The notes under the pieces were generated by a model. It worked only from the letters and a program-made list of their open reading frames with translations, was not told the DNA's origin and did not search any database. A stretch of DNA of 64,000 nt from Caulobacter sp. BK020 (GTDB taxonomy: Bacteria > Pseudomonadota > Alphaproteobacteria > Caulobacterales > Caulobacteraceae). A program made the position numbers and the translations under genes. Positions 36,196 through 44,993 of this stretch are shown here, in pieces; within the stretch, counting starts at the first letter, position 1; each line of letters starts with the position of its first letter. The DNA is taken from contig NZ_SLZL01000009.1 of NCBI RefSeq assembly GCF_004342605.1, forward strand, positions 1-64,000, given 5' to 3'.

Positions 36196-39084
36196 ATGAC
36201 CGTTGTCACGCTGCACAAACCGATCACGTTTGACGGCTATTTTTATGGCGACAAGAAGGGCGAGGCGAACTGGCTGCTGAGCGTCTTCTATTCGGCGGAA
36301 GGCTACAACCTGGTTTCGATCGCCGCCGACAAGGTAGTCTTCAAGGCCACGGCGGCTTCGGGCTTTGCCGGCTACACCGTGGTCCTGACGCCCGACACCA
36401 GCTTCACGGCCAGCATCAACCCCGTCGACCTGTTCTTCGGCACGGTCCAGACAGCTCAACTCTACGACCCCAACAACCAACTGGTGGCCAGCGCCAGCCA
36501 ATTCCCCGGCAACACCCGTTACGACCAGTTGGGCAGTTATGGGATTTACGGCCCGGGCGGCGAGATCGACGGCTCGGCGGGCGGCGACGTCATCCACGCA
36601 TTCGGTTCGGGTTTTACCCTCGTCGACGGGGGGGCCGGCGACGACGTGATCTACGGCGGTCGCTCGGCGACCGCGGCCAATGGCGCGCAGCCCGACACCT
36701 ATGTCGACTACCTCATAGGCGGCGCGGGCTCGGACCGTATCTACGGCCTGGGCGGCGACGACGAAATCTCTGCCGACGGCTTGGATTATGTCGACGCCGG
36801 CGCCGGCGTCGACGTGGTCTATGTCGACGCCCAAACCCCCGTGGAGATCTGGCTGAACGGACCACGCAACCTAGCCGGAATGCATATCGACAACGCCGAG
36901 ATTGTCTATCTGGGCGATGGTGGCTTGGTGTTGCACGGCGATGCTGGCGTCACCGCGGTTTTGGGCGGCGCGGGGGCCGACCAGATCGAAGGGGCGGACG
37001 GCGACGATCTGCTGGCCGGTCTGGCCGGCGACGACACCCTGCTGGGCGGGTCTGGCGACGACCTGCTGGATGGCGGTTTGGGCGACGACGTCCTCGACGG
37101 CGGTTCCGGTTTTGACGAGATCGACTATTCCGCCAGCGCCGTCGGTCTGACCATCGACCTGGCGATCACCGGCCCACAGAACACCGGCATGGGCGTCGAT
37201 ACGCTCAGCGGCTTCGAGCGACTCTACGGCGCCGCCCGCGCGGACCAGCTGATGGGCGGCGAGGCGGGCGAGTTCCTGCATGGCGGCGACGGCGACGACG
37301 TGCTGTCTGGCCGCGGCGGAGACGACCTGCTGACTGGCGACGCCGGCGACGACACGATCGTCGGCGGCTTGGGCGCCGACGTCATGACCGGCGACGTGGG
37401 TAGCGACCGCTTTGTCTATCTCACCAGCCTGGACTCCACGGCCATCTCCAGCGACGTGATCGGTGACTTCACGACGGGCGTGGACAAGATCGATCTGTCG
37501 GCGCTGGACGTCGTCAATGTCGCCATAGCGTCGGGCACGCCCCACGGCGTGCTGACCGTCACCACGACCACGGGCGTCCTGACCATTCTCTACGGTGGCG
37601 AACTCAAGACCAGCGACCTGATTCTGCCTACGTCCGGCCGGACCCTCACCGGCAATCTCGCTTACGATCAGCTGACCGGCGAGGCCGGGGCGGATACGAT
37701 CTGGGGCAAAGGTTCGGCCGACAACCTGACCGGCGGCGGCGGTCCAGATGTGTTCAAATACACAGCTTATGGCGACTCCACCCAGTCGGCCTACGACATC
37801 ATCACCGACTTCCAGACCGGTATCGACAGGATCGACCTGACCGCTCTGCAGCCCGCCTATATCAGCATGCTGCACTACCAGGGGGCGACTTACTTCTTTC
37901 CCCTGACCTCCGACGGCAACATGCTGATCGCGGCCATCGGCGACGTGCGGGCGACCGATGTGCTGACCAACGCGGCGACCAACTACTACATCGTCGGCGA
38001 TGACGCCGGCATGACGCTGGTCGGCGGCGCCAATGACGACAGCATCGTCGGCGGCGCAGGCAACGATGTCGTAATCGGCGGCGCGGGCGGCGACGCGCTG
38101 TTCGGCGGCGCGGGGACCAACATCTTCCGCTATACCTCGGCCATCGAGTCCACCAACGCCCACCTGGACATCATCCACGACTTCAAGGCCAGCGTGGACA
38201 AGCTGGACCTCACCGCTCTGAATCCCAAAAACGTCAGCGTCCTGCACTTCAATGGCGGGACGTACATTAATGGTGACGGGACGAACGGCGGCTTCCAGAT
38301 CGCCTCGATCAACGACCTCAACGCCGCCGACGTTCTAGGTTTGACCAACGGCGCCTATGTTGTCGGCGACAACACCGCCACGACCCTGATCGGCAGCGCC
38401 CAAGACGACACCATCATCGGCGGCGGCGGCGGTGACGCCCTGTTCGGCGGGAGGGGCGCGGACACCTTCCTCTACAGCACGGCGACGGAGTCCAATCCCG
38501 ACGCCGGCCAGCTGGACATCATCCACGACTTCCAGACCGGCGTGGACAAGCTGGACCTGACCGCTCTGAACCCCAGCAATGTCAGCATCCTGCACTACCA
38601 GGGCGGCACCTTCATTTCGGGCGGGTCGGCCTCGGGCGTCTTCCAGATCGCCTCGATCCACGACATCAACGCCACCGACATCCAGGGCCTGACCAGCGGG
38701 GCCTATGTGGTCGGCGACGAACTGGCCAATACCCTGGTGGGAGGCAATTTCGGCGAAACCATAGTGGGCGGCCCTGGCAATGACATCATCATCGGCGGCG
38801 GAGCGGCCGACGCCCTGTTCGGCGGGGCGGGCGTCGACACCTTCCGATACGTTGCGAAGACCGACTCCACCCCGGGCGCAGCGGACATCATCCACGACTT
38901 CCAGACCGGCGTGGACAAGATCGACCTGACGGCCCTGCACACCAACGGCGCCAACGACCACTACACCCTGGTCTCCGACGCCAACGCCTCGTACCTGTTC
39001 GTCCAGTTGGACGGCAATGCCGGCAACGACCTGCAGATCCTGTTCGCCACACCCAACGTCCAGGCGACCGACATCCTCTGGTAG
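36196..39084 (+). CDS. RTX (hemolysin-type calcium-binding) repeat protein
   Basis: A 962-residue acidic, Gly/Asp-rich protein predicted to be secreted by a type I system. Residues 1-130 are a unique N-terminal domain (MTVVTLHKPITFDGYF). From about 130 onwards there are many nonapeptide repeats of the GGxGxDxUx type (GGAGDDVIYGG, GGSGDDLLDGGLGDDVLDGG). The C-terminal half carries five modules of about 120 residues, each ending with a variant of DIIHDFQTGVDKLDLTAL, the serralysin-like C-terminal fold. No enzymatic domain or N-terminal signal peptide is seen; the C-terminus LQILFATPNVQATDILW fits an uncleaved type I signal. ATG 36196 has GGTGGGGG upstream. No ABC exporter is adjacent. Confidence 0.93.
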   Translation: MTVVTLHKPITFDGYFYGDKKGEANWLLSVFYSAEGYNLVSIAADKVVFKATAASGFAGYTVVLTPDTSFTASINPVDLFFGTVQTAQLYDPNNQLVASASQFPGNTRYDQLGSYGIYGPGGEIDGSAGGDVIHAFGSGFTLVDGGAGDDVIYGGRSATAANGAQPDTYVDYLIGGAGSDRIYGLGGDDEISADGLDYVDAGAGVDVVYVDAQTPVEIWLNGPRNLAGMHIDNAEIVYLGDGGLVLHGDAGVTAVLGGAGADQIEGADGDDLLAGLAGDDTLLGGSGDDLLDGGLGDDVLDGGSGFDEIDYSASAVGLTIDLAITGPQNTGMGVDTLSGFERLYGAARADQLMGGEAGEFLHGGDGDDVLSGRGGDDLLTGDAGDDTIVGGLGADVMTGDVGSDRFVYLTSLDSTAISSDVIGDFTTGVDKIDLSALDVVNVAIASGTPHGVLTVTTTTGVLTILYGGELKTSDLILPTSGRTLTGNLAYDQLTGEAGADTIWGKGSADNLTGGGGPDVFKYTAYGDSTQSAYDIITDFQTGIDRIDLTALQPAYISMLHYQGATYFFPLTSDGNMLIAAIGDVRATDVLTNAATNYYIVGDDAGMTLVGGANDDSIVGGAGNDVVIGGAGGDALFGGAGTNIFRYTSAIESTNAHLDIIHDFKASVDKLDLTALNPKNVSVLHFNGGTYINGDGTNGGFQIASINDLNAADVLGLTNGAYVVGDNTATTLIGSAQDDTIIGGGGGDALFGGRGADTFLYSTATESNPDAGQLDIIHDFQTGVDKLDLTALNPSNVSILHYQGGTFISGGSASGVFQIASIHDINATDIQGLTSGAYVVGDELANTLVGGNFGETIVGGPGNDIIIGGGAADALFGGAGVDTFRYVAKTDSTPGAADIIHDFQTGVDKIDLTALHTNGANDHYTLVSDANASYLFVQLDGNAGNDLQILFATPNVQATDILW

Positions 39085-39226
39085 CACTGTCAGGTTGAGG
39101 TGACGGACCAGGATCAAATCCGAGAAGCAATCGCGGGGGCGACCGGAAGGTGGGAATTTGACCAGGGTCGGAAAGCAGCCTTGGCGGCGTCGCCCGACCT
39201 TCGCTTGCCGCTCTCCTGACCTTCCC

Positions 39227-40726
39227 CTACCCCATCGACTCCGCCAACGCCCGCGCCTCGTCCTCGAAGGCGCTGACCGTGTCGACCCGGCGCCAGGTGA
39301 TGTCGCCGGTGTCGCGGGTCAGCTGGCTTTCCAGCACGGCCACGTCGGCGTCGGAGGCGTCGTTGACGCGGGCGGCGACCCGGGCGCGGAGCACTTCGGG
39401 CGGAGCTTCCAGCCAGACGCCCTGGAACGCCACGTCGACGTCCTTGGCCAGGGTCTCCGCCCGAGCCCGCTGCTCGGGCTTGAGGAACACCGCGTCGACC
39501 ACCACCGAGCGGCCGGCGGCCAGGGTCAGGGCGGCGTCGCGGAACAACTCGTCATAGACCTTGTCGCTCATTTCCGGCGTATAGGCCTCCTTCGGCAGGC
39601 GCTGAAGCGAGGGCACGCCGCACAGGCGCTTGCGGATCTCGTCGGTGCGCAGGACCACCGCCCCGGGGGCCGTCCCCAGGCCGGGCGCGCAGACGCGGGC
39701 GAAGGTCGACTTGCCCGAGCCGGAGAGGCCGCCAGTGGCCACCAGGCTGACCGGCCGGGGCGCCAGGTGCTCCAGCGCCGTGGCCAGGTAGGCCCGCGCC
39801 GCCTCGTCGTCGTTGCTGTAGGCCCAAACGTGGGTGCGCACGGCGGCGCGGACGCTGAGCATCAGCGGAAGAGCGGCAAGACCCGTCCACAGGCCCTCGC
39901 CGAACGTGCGAGCCGCCTCGTCCAGATAGGCGTTCAGCACCCGGCCGGCGGCGTCGCGGCGGCGGCGGAAGTCCAGGTCCATCAGCAGGAAAGCCAGGTC
40001 GTACTGAATGTCGATGTCCGACAGCGAGTCGTTGAACTCGATGCAGTCGAACAGGATCGGCTTGCCCGCCTCGACCAGGATGTTGCCCAGGTGCAGGTCA
40101 CCGTGGCAGTGGCGGGCGAAGCCCTGCCCGGCCCGTTCGTTCAGCAGCGGGCCCAGGCGCTCCAGCGCCAGGTCGGTCTCGGCGATCAGCCGTTCGACGG
40201 CCTGGGCGCCCAGGCGCGGGGCCAGGCCGCGCAGCAGGTTGGCGTTGGAGGCGATGGTGTAGCCCAGCGCCCCGACCCCGCCGCCCTGCCGCCGCAGCGG
40301 CGCACCGGCGTGGAACTGGGCGATGGTGCGGCCCAGCGACTCCTCCAGCGCGTCGTCGATGGCCCAGGGCTGGACCGCCAGCACGCCCTGCTCGTCGAAG
40401 CGGCGCATCTCCAGCACGTATTCGACGGTCTCGCCGGCCCCGTCGATCTCGACCCCGCCCGCCGCGGTGCGGGTCAGGCGGCGCACGGCGCGATAGATGT
40501 CGGGCGCGGCGGCGCGATTGAAGCTCAGCTCCCGCTCCAGCGACCAGCGGCGCAGTTCCAGGGTCGAATAGTCCAGGAAGCCGAAATTGACCGGGCGCTT
40601 GACCTTCCAGGCCGCCTCGCCGACCAGGAACACGCGGGCGCAGGATGTCTCGATCACCCGATCGGCCCGCTCGCCCATCCAGGCGGCTACTTCCTGCTCG
40701 CGAACCGTCTCCGCGTCCTTGATCAC
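39227..40726 (-). CDS. APH-like kinase fused to a P-loop nucleotide kinase
   Basis: A 499-residue fusion. Residues about 25-325 resemble aminoglycoside phosphotransferase/choline-kinase folds, with the catalytic loop HCHGDLHLGNILVE (about 205) and metal-binding ILFDCIEFND (about 225). Residues about 330-499 are an AAA-type P-loop kinase with Walker A GGLSGSGKSTFAR (about 338). Each half alone is known as a small-molecule or zeta-toxin-like kinase, and this fused form recurs in proteobacteria; the substrate is not known. I prefer GTG 40726 because GGGG lies seven bases upstream; TTG 40732 is an alternative. Confidence 0.88.
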   Translation of the reverse strand: MIKDAETVREQEVAAWMGERADRVIETSCARVFLVGEAAWKVKRPVNFGFLDYSTLELRRWSLERELSFNRAAAPDIYRAVRRLTRTAAGGVEIDGAGETVEYVLEMRRFDEQGVLAVQPWAIDDALEESLGRTIAQFHAGAPLRRQGGGVGALGYTIASNANLLRGLAPRLGAQAVERLIAETDLALERLGPLLNERAGQGFARHCHGDLHLGNILVEAGKPILFDCIEFNDSLSDIDIQYDLAFLLMDLDFRRRRDAAGRVLNAYLDEAARTFGEGLWTGLAALPLMLSVRAAVRTHVWAYSNDDEAARAYLATALEHLAPRPVSLVATGGLSGSGKSTFARVCAPGLGTAPGAVVLRTDEIRKRLCGVPSLQRLPKEAYTPEMSDKVYDELFRDAALTLAAGRSVVVDAVFLKPEQRARAETLAKDVDVAFQGVWLEAPPEVLRARVAARVNDASDADVAVLESQLTRDTGDITWRRVDTVSAFEDEARALAESMG

Positions 40727-40867
40727 GCCCAAACCCCGTCAACGGCGCCCGACTTTCGGGCGCGGGCGTCCCCATAGCGGAAAGTTCCAGCCGCGTCGCC
40801 TGTGGCGACTTGCTTGCCCTTCGGTTGAGCGACTATGGTTGCGTTAACCTTGACTAGAGTCGCACCC

Positions 40868-41485
40868 ATGCTGATCGGCGCCGTCGTCAATCGATCCGAA
40901 CGCAAGAAGACCGAGATCCTGGCCGCCGCGCGCGGGGTGTTCCTCCGGGAAGGCTATACCGCCGCCGGCATGGAGACCGTGGCGCGGATGGCGGGGGTGT
41001 CCACCGCGACCCTCTACGCCTACTTTCCCAGCAAGGCCAAGCTGTTCGAGATCATCGTCTACGACGCCGTCCAGCATATGGCCGAGCCGGTGCGCGCCAG
41101 CGTCCGGGCCAAGGGCGACGCCCGCGCCCGCCTGACCAGCCTGGCCCTGGCCTATGCCGCCTTGATGTCGCAGCCCGCCACCCGGGCGATGTTCCGGATG
41201 ATCGCCAGCGAGCGTCGACGCTTCGAGGCGCTAGCCGACCACGCCCTCAAGGGCGCCCACAAGGCCTTGGGCGGTACGGCGATCGGGCTGATCGAGGACC
41301 TGGTGGCGTCCGGCGAGCTGGCGACCGACCGGCCCGCGGCGGCTGCCGGCCAGCTGCTGGGCATGCTGGAACACGCCACCCTGATGCTGGGCCTGGCGGC
41401 CGGCGACGAGGCCCGGCCGGCTCGCCCGCTGCGCGACATCGCCGAAGAAGCGGTGGAGACGTTCCTGGCGCGGTACGGGGTCTAG
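40868..41485 (+). CDS. TetR family transcriptional regulator
   Basis: A 205-residue regulator. The DNA-binding domain is near the N-terminus ([20 protein letters not shown], then [20 protein letters not shown], residues about 11-55). The ligand domain matches TetR_C proteins with [15 protein letters not shown] and [16 protein letters not shown] 40868 fits the usual TetR start. Upstream, GCGACT (40829-40834) and AGTCGC (40858-40863) make a weak inverted repeat that could be its own operator. Its stop codon overlaps that of the convergent pdxH gene. The ligand and target are unknown. Confidence 0.93.
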   Translation: MLIGAVVNRSERKKTEILAAARGVFLREGYTAAGMETVARMAGVSTATLYAYFPSKAKLFEIIVYDAVQHMAEPVRASVRAKGDARARLTSLALAYAALMSQPATRAMFRMIASERRRFEALADHALKGAHKALGGTAIGLIEDLVASGELATDRPAAAAGQLLGMLEHATLMLGLAAGDEARPARPLRDIAEEAVETFLARYGV

Positions 41486-42147
41486 GGAAACAGCCGCTTG
41501 GTCTCCCACCCGTCGCCGGCCCGTTCGTAGACCAGCCGCTCGTGCAGGCGGAACGGCCGGTCGCGCCAGAACTCGATGATCTGGGGAACGACGCGATAGC
41601 CCGACCAGTGCGGCGGACGGGGCACCTTGCCGATCCCGAACTTCAGCGCCATTTCGGCCACCCGGCGCTCCAGGGCCAGCCGGTCGGGCAGCGGCCGCGA
41701 CTGGTCGCTGGCCCAGGCGCCCAGCTGGCTGTGGCGGGCGCGGCTGGCGAAATAGGCGTCGGCCTCTTCCGGCGTGACCGGCTCGACTACGCCGCGCACC
41801 CGCACCTGGCGGCGCAGCGACTTCCAGTGGAACAGCAGGGCCGCCTTGGGCTGGCCCGACAGCTCCACGCCCTTGGCGCTTTGGGTGTTGGTGTAGAACA
41901 CGAAGCCGCGCGCATCGACGCTCTTGAGCAGCACCATGCGCGAGTCCGGCAGGCCGTCGGCGTCGACGGTCGACAGGGCCACGGCGTTGGGGTCGTTCGG
42001 CTCGCCCTTGCCGGCCTCGGCCAGCCAGTCCTCGAACAGGCGGATGGGGTCGCCCTCCGGCAGCAGCGGCGGCGGCACAGCCTCGGTCACCTGGCGGACA
42101 TAGTCGTCCTCGGACGGCGAGGCGGGGATCAGGGGCGCGTCGGTCAT
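41482..42147 (-). CDS. pdxH: Pyridoxamine/pyridoxine 5'-phosphate oxidase
   Basis: A 221-residue FMN-dependent oxidase making pyridoxal 5'-phosphate from PNP or PMP. Motifs are [20 protein letters not shown] (FMN binding, about residues 68-87), [19 protein letters not shown] (about 99-117), [16 protein letters not shown] (about 133-148) and the C-terminal [23 protein letters not shown] 42147 gives the normal length. It converges on the TetR gene, and the two stop codons share the tetranucleotide CTAG at 41482-41485. Confidence 0.97.
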   Translation of the reverse strand: MTDAPLIPASPSEDDYVRQVTEAVPPPLLPEGDPIRLFEDWLAEAGKGEPNDPNAVALSTVDADGLPDSRMVLLKSVDARGFVFYTNTQSAKGVELSGQPKAALLFHWKSLRRQVRVRGVVEPVTPEEADAYFASRARHSQLGAWASDQSRPLPDRLALERRVAEMALKFGIGKVPRPPHWSGYRVVPQIIEFWRDRPFRLHERLVYERAGDGWETKRLFP

Positions 42148-42238
42148 GGGACGGATATAGGACACGGCGGAGCGGCGGGCCACGCTTGACGTGGATGGCC
42201 GGTCGCGCGCATCTGCCGCGCGACATGAAGGACTCCCT

Positions 42239-42580
42239 ATGAAACTCGGCACGCGGGCGCGACTGGCCTGGCTTCCCCTGGCGCTGTGGTGCGCGGCCGG
42301 CCTGTGGATCGGCTATGTCGAGGCGGTCAAGTGGAAGGGCGACGACGTCCAGGACTGGATCATCCTGGCGGCCGGCGGCCTGTTCCTGTTCGCGGCCGGA
42401 GCCTGGACCTTGTGGCGGCTGCGCGCCAAGGCCGCCGAGCGGGCGCGGGTCGAGGGCGCCGATGTCGACGAGCCGGTCACCTGGCACCGCAAGAGCGGCT
42501 CGTGGGCGGTGATCGTCTTCGTGGCCGGGGTGTTCGGCGTGTTCGGCCTGGTCTGGCTGCTGAGCGGCCAGATCCGTTAA
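42239..42580 (+). CDS. Small inner-membrane protein of unknown function
   Basis: A 113-residue protein with three hydrophobic segments: [18 protein letters not shown] (about 9-26), [20 protein letters not shown] (about 40-59) and [20 protein letters not shown] (about 89-108), with a charged loop ([17 protein letters not shown]) between the second and third. ATG 42239 follows AAGGA by seven bases. It lies between divergent pdxH and the J-domain gene. I do not recognise the family. Confidence 0.7.
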   Translation: MKLGTRARLAWLPLALWCAAGLWIGYVEAVKWKGDDVQDWIILAAGGLFLFAAGAWTLWRLRAKAAERARVEGADVDEPVTWHRKSGSWAVIVFVAGVFGVFGLVWLLSGQIR

Positions 42581-42628
42581 AGTCTTAACTTAACGCCCCG
42601 TTGACCAAACGGCGGCAGGGTCGGCGGC

Positions 42629-43330
42629 ATGATCGCCGGCGCTTCTTCCGTTCCAAGTCTCCAGGCCGCCCGCGCCATCCTCGGCGTCGCCCCCGGCGCC
42701 GACGAGCGCGAGCTGCGGGCCGCCTATCGCGAAGCCGCCAAGCGCGCCCACCCCGACCGCCCCGGCGGCGACGCGGCCCTGTTCCGCGACGTGCTGGCCG
42801 CCTATCGCCTGCTGCAGGACGCTCCGGCCCGCCCGATCCACTTCCCGCCCGCCGTCGCCGAACCGGCCCGGGTCGAGCAGGCCGCCCTGCGGATCGACGC
42901 CGCCCTGGCCTTCGCCGGCGGCGGCCTGGACTTGACGCTGGACGCCCGCAAGCTGCGCCTGACCCTGCCCGCCGGCCTGCGCGAGGGTGACAAGGTGCGG
43001 GTCGAGAACGTCACCTTTCGCGTCGCGCTGAAGCCCGATCCCGACGCCCTTGTGCGCGGCGACGACCTGTGGCTGACCGCGCGGCTTGACGCCCGCGCCC
43101 TGGCCGAGGGCGGCCGGATCGAGGTGGCCACCGCCCTGGGCCCGCGCCTGGTGTGGATCTCGACCAAGGCCGCCGCGCGTGGCCTGGTGCGCCTACCCGG
43201 CCAGGGGCTGCCGGCCCGCGGCCCGCATCGGGCCGGCGACCTGTTCCTGCGGCTGGAAGCCCTGGGCGACGGCGCCGAAAGCGCGGCGCGTTCACAGTTG
43301 AAGCGCTTCGCGGCCGCCTGGGCGGCTTAG
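42629..43330 (+). CDS. J-domain protein with DnaJ C-terminal-like region
   Basis: A 233-residue co-chaperone-like protein. Residues about 10-65 form a J domain with the hallmark HPD in RAHPDRPGGDAALFRDVL, which stimulates Hsp70 ATPase. There is no Gly/Phe-rich or zinc-finger region; residues about 85-215 resemble the DnaJ C-terminal peptide-binding beta domain (LTLPAGLREGDKVRVENVTF, LVRLPGQGLPARGPHRAGDL). The compact layout is like CbpA lacking a linker. ATG 42629 lacks a strong ribosome binding site. Confidence 0.88.
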   Translation: MIAGASSVPSLQAARAILGVAPGADERELRAAYREAAKRAHPDRPGGDAALFRDVLAAYRLLQDAPARPIHFPPAVAEPARVEQAALRIDAALAFAGGGLDLTLDARKLRLTLPAGLREGDKVRVENVTFRVALKPDPDALVRGDDLWLTARLDARALAEGGRIEVATALGPRLVWISTKAAARGLVRLPGQGLPARGPHRAGDLFLRLEALGDGAESAARSQLKRFAAAWAA

Positions 43331-43408
43331 CGCCTCCAAAAGTAGACGTCGTCTCGACAGAAACTCGATCGTCATGGGTTAGCGGGATCCCCTGCAGGAG
43401 AAGTCGCC

Positions 43409-43681
43409 ATGTCCACCAGCTTTCGACGACCGATTGCCATCACCCTCTTGATCGGTACGGTTCTGGCGCAAGCAGGATGCTTTGTCGGCGACGAGAACCA
43501 TTGGGCCAGCCGCGCCCAGATCGCGGATGCGGCGACCCACTGCGGGCTTCGAGATTTCAAGCCCACCAGGGCTGGAGACGCCTGGGCGGCGTGGGTCGGT
43601 CCCGGCGTTCCGGGACACGCGGCAAAGGAAGACTGCATCTATGCTGACCTGAACCGCCAAGGACTGCTGGCGACGCGCTGA
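43409..43681 (+). CDS. Small predicted lipoprotein
   Basis: A 90-residue protein with a lipoprotein signal: basic start MSTSFRRPIA, hydrophobic ITLLIGTVLA and lipobox AQAGC with Cys at residue 24. The mature part has two further Cys residues (THCGLRD and EDCIYAD) that could form a disulfide in the periplasm. AGGAG lies nine bases before ATG 43409. It ends just before the OhrR operators. I do not recognise the family. Confidence 0.8.
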   Translation: MSTSFRRPIAITLLIGTVLAQAGCFVGDENHWASRAQIADAATHCGLRDFKPTRAGDAWAAWVGPGVPGHAAKEDCIYADLNRQGLLATR

Positions 43682-43684
43682 AAA

Positions 43685-43737
43685 ATCGCGCGCGATAAAA
43701 TATCACTCACACCTCTTGCATTTATATCGTGCACGAT
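43685..43737. promoter_or_regulatory. Two candidate OhrR operators
   Basis: Two perfect 12-bp palindromes, ATCGCGCGCGAT (43685-43696) and ATCGTGCACGAT (43726-43737), lie with centres 41 bp apart, about four helical turns, just upstream of ohr. An AATCG half-site follows at 43741. OhrR regulators bind AT-flanked palindromes at ohr promoters, so these are good candidates. Confidence 0.65.
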
Positions 43738-43774
43738 TAAATCGTTCACATCGAACAACGCCAAGGAGGCACCG

Positions 43775-44191
43775 ATGTCCACCCTCTATCAAACCCGCGC
43801 CACGGCCACCGGCGGTCGCGAAGGAAGCGCCCGCAGCGACGATGGTCTGCTGGACGTGAAGCTGGCTCTGCCCAAGGCGCTGGGCGGCAACGGTCAGGGC
43901 ACCAATCCCGAGCAGCTGTTCGCGGCCGGCTACGCTGCCTGCTTCCAGAGCGCCATGGCCTTCGTGGCCCGCCAGCAGAAGATCGGCCTAACCGGCTCGA
44001 CCGTCACCGGCGTCGTCGGCCTGGCTCCGCTGGAGGTCGGCTTCAAGTTGGAGGTGGCGCTGGAGGTGGAAACCCAGGGCCTGACCCAGGACGAGGCCGA
44101 AGCCCTGGTTGCGACGGCGCACAAGGTCTGTCCCTATTCCAACGCCACGCGCGGCAATGTCGATGTCGCGATCACCACAAGGGCCGCATGA
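43775..44191 (+). CDS. ohr: Organic hydroperoxide resistance protein Ohr
   Basis: A 138-residue thiol peroxidase of the Ohr/OsmC family that reduces organic and fatty acid hydroperoxides in the cytoplasm with lipoyl proteins as reductants. The peroxidatic Cys is in GYAACFQSAM (about residue 51) and the resolving Cys in HKVCPYSNATRGN (about residue 116). AAGGAGG lies eight bases before ATG 43775. It overlaps ohrR by four bases. Confidence 0.96.
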   Translation: MSTLYQTRATATGGREGSARSDDGLLDVKLALPKALGGNGQGTNPEQLFAAGYAACFQSAMAFVARQQKIGLTGSTVTGVVGLAPLEVGFKLEVALEVETQGLTQDEAEALVATAHKVCPYSNATRGNVDVAITTRAA

Positions 44192-44637
44192 CCTCTGACA
44201 GCGACAAGACCCGCAGCGAACCGGTCGAGGCCCTGCGCCTCGACCGCCAGCTGTGCTTCGCCCTCTATGGCGCCGCCAATCGGATGACCCGGCTCTACCG
44301 GCCGATGCTCGACGCCCTGGGCCTGACCTATCCGCAGTACCTGGCCATGCTGGTGCTGTGGGAGGCCAGCCCCCGCACCGTGGGGGCCCTGGGCGAGGCG
44401 CTGGACCTGGAGTCCAGCACCCTGACCCCGCTGCTCAAGCGGCTGGAGACCCAGGGCCTGGTGGCGCGCACGCGCGATCCCGAGGACGAGCGCCGGGTGA
44501 TCGTCGCCCTCACCAAGGCCGGCGCCGCCCTGCGCGACCAGGCGAAAGCCGTGCCCGAGCAGCTTTTCTGCAAGCTGAACCTCCCGCTGGACGAGCTGGG
44601 CGACCTGCGCGAGCGGCTCAAGGCGCTGGCGGTCTAG
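44188..44637 (+). CDS. ohrR: MarR family regulator OhrR
   Basis: A 149-residue winged-helix repressor. The N-terminal LDRQLCFALYGAANRM contains the reactive Cys (about residue 23) that senses peroxides in OhrR; LTYPQYLAMLVLWE and LTPLLKRLETQGLVARTRDP are the recognition helices and wing. The ATGA overlap with ohr makes one operon, and two palindromes at 43685-43737 are its likely operators. The TAG stop is the first triplet of repeat copy B. Confidence 0.94.
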   Translation: MTSDSDKTRSEPVEALRLDRQLCFALYGAANRMTRLYRPMLDALGLTYPQYLAMLVLWEASPRTVGALGEALDLESSTLTPLLKRLETQGLVARTRDPEDERRVIVALTKAGAALRDQAKAVPEQLFCKLNLPLDELGDLRERLKALAV

Positions 44638-44739
44638 AGCAAATCGCGCGATTCAAGAATCGCACGATTTGCTCTAGATTTTTGTTTTCGCATCGCTTTT
44701 GCGGAAAACCGGCGTCCACTTTTCCGCGCGATGCTCTAG
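44635..44739. repeat. 105-bp palindromic repeat, copy B, with terminator function
   Basis: Same length, orientation and near-identical sequence as copy A (32081-32185). It starts at the ohrR stop codon and its last CTAG gives the stop codon of the minus-strand gene at 44736-44900. In the stem a G-C pair of copy A is replaced by A-T here, on both sides. Confidence 0.93.
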
Positions 44740-44900
44740 CTATCGGCGCCGCCTTCCGCCTCGAAACCATACGGCTCGACGGGCGGCAGGCAGCGGACCA
44801 GGATCTGGGCGGTCAGACCAGGTTCGGCGACGACGGGCGGCCGCTCGCCGAACACCGCCTCCCATAGCTTGGCCAGTTCCTGGTATGCGGCGTCGGGCAC
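44736..44900 (-). CDS. Small hypothetical protein ending in the repeat
   Basis: A 54-residue acidic protein reading PDAAYQELAKLWEAVFGERP after the initiator, with a helical first half and Pro-rich second half (CLPPVEPYGFEAEGGADS). GTG 44900 has AAGGAGA about eight bases upstream, a much better start than TTG 44942. The stop codon TAG is provided by the outer end of repeat copy B, so the C-terminus may have been altered by the insertion. Family not recognised. Confidence 0.6.
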   Translation of the reverse strand: MPDAAYQELAKLWEAVFGERPPVVAEPGLTAQILVRCLPPVEPYGFEAEGGADS

Positions 44901-44993
44901 TCGGCGGTCTCCTTGACGCAACACAATGCCGTCGACCGCCAACGGTTGCCGGTTAACGGCGCGGGCGAGGCCCGCACGCGCCGTTGCCCAAAT

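Noticed and set aside
40829..40863. Strong TetR operator
   Set aside because: Only 6-bp arms with a 23-bp spacer; kept as a weak remark in the gene entry.
42577..42593. CtrA box in front of the J-domain gene
   Set aside because: Three TTAA motifs are present but none of the pairs has seven-base spacing.
44955..44985. Terminator of the acetylesterase gene
   Set aside because: A 9-bp hairpin is present, but no T run follows on the minus strand.
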